Positions 62,471-64,000 of a stretch of DNA of 64,000 bases are shown here, in pieces (the stretch's first letter is position 1; every line of letters begins with the position of its first letter). The stretch covers positions 1 to 64,000 of the forward strand of contig NZ_PVBM01000015.1 in NCBI RefSeq assembly GCF_002968575.1, in the 5' to 3' direction. The translations under genes and the position numbers were made by a program. The notes beneath the pieces were generated by a model. That model was not told the DNA's origin, did not search any database, and worked only from the letters and a program-made list of their open reading frames with translations. This stretch comes from Neorhizobium huautlense. GTDB lineage: Bacteria > Pseudomonadota > Alphaproteobacteria > Rhizobiales > Rhizobiaceae.

Positions 62471-62836
62471 TCAGGACGCCAGGAATGTCAGCAACAGAGC
62501 GATAAGGGCCGGACCGCCCTGAACCAGCAGGATCCGCGGCTTGACCGACCACGCGCCATATATAGCGGCAATGACGACGCACACAAGGAAGAAGAGCTTT
62601 AGCTGGAACGCGAAAGCCGGATCCGGATGGAGCAATGACCAGAACAGCCCGGCCGCAAGGAAGCCGTTGTAGAGCCCTTGGTTGGCGGCCAGCACCTTCG
62701 TTGCCTGCGCCCGTTCCTCCGACATGCGGAACACCCTTCTTCCCGTCGGACCAGTCCAAAGGAACATCTCCAGGACCAGAAACCCCACATGCAGCAGCGC
62801 CGCCAGCGCGACGAAGAGATTTGCCAGCAGACTCAT
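62471..62836 (-). CDS. DUF1304 membrane protein
   Basis: This 121-residue protein has four hydrophobic helices: [54 protein letters not shown] and [18 protein letters not shown] conserved [12 protein letters not shown] loop and [10 protein letters not shown] identify DUF1304. Its function is unknown. It lies directly before ispH and 60 bp after surf1. Confidence 0.9.
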   Translation of the reverse strand: MSLLANLFVALAALLHVGFLVLEMFLWTGPTGRRVFRMSEERAQATKVLAANQGLYNGFLAAGLFWSLLHPDPAFAFQLKLFFLVCVVIAAIYGAWSVKPRILLVQGGPALIALLLTFLAS

Positions 62837-62896
62837 CCCAACCCCCGTTCAACCCGGTTGTAACATAATGCGGTTCAAGCACCGGAGCCAACCGCC

Positions 62897-63664
62897 TCAA
62901 GCATGCTTGCGCCGAAACCACATCCCGATCACGACCGCAACAAGCGCTGCAGCCAAGCCGTACCACGTCACCGCGTATTGCAGGTGGCTGTTCGGCAGGT
63001 CGAATTGCGTCACCCCACCTTTCGGCCAGCCGCCTGGATTGGCGACCGATGCATCGGCATCCACGAAGAACGGTACGGCCTTGGACGGGTCGAGGCCCGC
63101 AGTTGCGACCATGGCGTCGAGATCCTTCCAGTAGAAGATGTTCTTCGCGGTGTCGTTGTCCGGAACGATGGCTGACGGCTTTACGGGAAGTCGGCTGCGG
63201 GCATAACCCGTGACCGTCTGCTCCCCCGTCACCTCTCCGGCCGGTCGCGTTGCCGGTTCCTTCATCTCATAGGGCACGAAACCGCGATTGACGAAAAGGA
63301 TGCGGCCATCGGTCAGCGTCATCGGCGTATAGACGTAGAAGCCGGTGCGGCCTTGGAATGTCGCGAAGAAATGCCGCTCCTTCCGGTGATCGAAGGTACC
63401 GGTTACCGAGATGCGGCGATATTCAATATCGCCGCCAGACCTCATGAGCGTCTCGATCTCGGAGAGTGCCACGGGTGACGCAGCCCGGCGCGCGGCGATA
63501 TCGGCAAGCAGCCCCTCTTTCCATTGCAGCCGTCCCACCTGCCAGGTGCCGAGCGAGAGAAGCGTGGCGAGTGCTAGAAGAACGATGACGGCGCTGCCAA
63601 TTCTCCAGCCGCGACTGCGCCGCGTAGGGGTAGGCGTGATCTCGGAAGAAGCCTTCATCGCCAT
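62897..63664 (-). CDS. surf1: SURF1 family cytochrome oxidase assembly protein
   Basis: SURF1 helps insert heme a into subunit I of cytochrome aa3 oxidase. The 255-residue protein has an N-terminal transmembrane helix (SAVIVLLALATLLSLGTWQ), the family motif GTWQVGRLQWKEGLL, periplasmic conserved FATFQGRTGFYVYTPMTL and VNRGFVPYEM, and a C-terminal helix (YAVTWYGLAAALVAVVIGMWF). It follows coxC, as is usual for alphaproteobacterial cox operons. Confidence 0.93.
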   Translation of the reverse strand: MAMKASSEITPTPTRRSRGWRIGSAVIVLLALATLLSLGTWQVGRLQWKEGLLADIAARRAASPVALSEIETLMRSGGDIEYRRISVTGTFDHRKERHFFATFQGRTGFYVYTPMTLTDGRILFVNRGFVPYEMKEPATRPAGEVTGEQTVTGYARSRLPVKPSAIVPDNDTAKNIFYWKDLDAMVATAGLDPSKAVPFFVDADASVANPGGWPKGGVTQFDLPNSHLQYAVTWYGLAAALVAVVIGMWFRRKHA

Positions 63665-63674
63665 GGAATTCCGA

Positions 63675-63711
63675 TCCTTAAAAACAGAAGGGCGGCTTTC
63701 GCCGCCCTTAC
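63675..63711 (-). terminator. Rho-independent terminator after coxC
   Basis: AAGGGCGGC (63688-63696) and GCCGCCCTT (63701-63709) form a 9-bp stem with a 4-nt loop, followed on the minus strand by CTGTTTTTAAGG. It would limit read-through from coxC into surf1. Confidence 0.8.
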
Positions 63712-63730
63712 CAAGCCTATGTCCCGAGGA

Positions 63731-64000
63731 TCAACCGTGGGAAAGCGGTGCGCCCCAGCCGCCCCAGATGTAGATCGAGAAGAACAGAAACAGCCAGACG
63801 ACGTCGACGAAATGCCAATACCAGGCAGCAGCCTCGAAGCCGAAATGCTTCTGGGGTGTAAAGCCGCCGCGCATGGCGCGGACCAGGCAGACCAGCAGGA
63901 AGATCGTGCCGATCAGAACGTGGAAGCCATGGAAGCCGGTCGCCATGAAGAAGGTCGCGCCGTAGATCGAGTTGGAGAACGCGAACGGAGCGTGCATGTA
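63731..64000 (-). CDS. coxC: cytochrome c oxidase subunit III, C-terminal part (continues past the window)
   Basis: Only the last 89 residues are in view. They contain the subunit III helices [29 protein letters not shown] with the conserved HGFHV, then [28 protein letters not shown], ending near the stop at 63731-63733. Subunit III stabilises the aa3-type oxidase in the inner membrane. The gene begins beyond position 64000. It is followed by a terminator and surf1. Confidence 0.95.
   Translation of the reverse strand, partial: YMHAPFAFSNSIYGATFFMATGFHGFHVLIGTIFLLVCLVRAMRGGFTPQKHFGFEAAAWYWHFVDVVWLFLFFSIYIWGGWGAPLSHG

Overview
The window reads as chromosomal DNA of an alphaproteobacterium of the order Rhizobiales, most likely the Rhizobium/Agrobacterium group. 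The grounds are a CcrM-type GANTC methyltransferase, a BioR/bioY pair with BioR boxes, an ECF sigma factor paired with an NrsF (DUF1109) anti-sigma factor, pyruvate phosphate dikinase beside smc, and intergenic palindromic repeats. The species cannot be named from the sequence alone.

Layout. (1) 1-14 kb: after a tRNA-Pro(CGG) and a small lipoprotein comes a surface-polysaccharide region: two glycosyltransferases, a KpsE/KpsT-type export module (one ATPase flanked by two KpsE-like chain-length/export proteins, with no KpsM permease in view), a GT2, a WsaF-like rhamnosyltransferase, and rfbCBDA for dTDP-L-rhamnose. Together these suggest a rhamnose-containing glycan. (2) 14-21 kb: a metallophosphoesterase next to a Ser/Thr kinase fused to a universal-stress domain, then two convergent RTX genes (a serralysin-type protease and a calcium-binding repeat protein), ending at tRNA-Gln(TTG). 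(3) 21-29 kb: an MBL-fold hydrolase, a DCC thiol oxidoreductase gene broken by an in-frame TGA, a DUF1499 membrane protein, two small lipoproteins, the ECF sigma/NrsF pair with a matching promoter, a VOC protein, a GNAT and ppdK. (4) 29-36 kb: a candidate sRNA, smc, a DsbA-like protein, a DUF721 protein, mutY and a HAD hydrolase. (5) 36-39.6 kb: a decayed toxin-antitoxin cluster (HipA/HipB-like pair in reversed order, a 5'-truncated mazF, and parD with a parE stopped by TGA), carrying palindromic repeats and a broken second copy of the HAD gene's 3' end, placed between the HAD gene and ccrM. (6) 39.6-45 kb: ccrM; a NIPSNAP/monooxygenase operon divergent from an ArsR regulator; bioY-DUF1284 with two BioR boxes; bioR; a HAD hydrolase. 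(7) 45-64 kb: core genes including thrC, an M16 protease, a GNAT, a GGDEF/EAL protein, an HxlR/acyl-CoA dehydrogenase divergon with paired operators, a zinc peptidase, csbD, yqgE, a DsbD-alpha-like protein, peroxiredoxin, a compact minus-strand run (DUF1304, ispH, thrB, rnhA, methyltransferase, exonuclease/phosphatase, Dabb), surf1 and the partial coxC.

The signals most worth following are the decayed toxin-antitoxin cluster with its duplicated HAD fragment, two genes interrupted by a single in-frame TGA, the near-perfect operators (HxlR, BioR, SigF-type), and a terminator-bearing candidate sRNA between smc and ppdK. No CRISPR array, rRNA, intact insertion sequence or prophage was seen.
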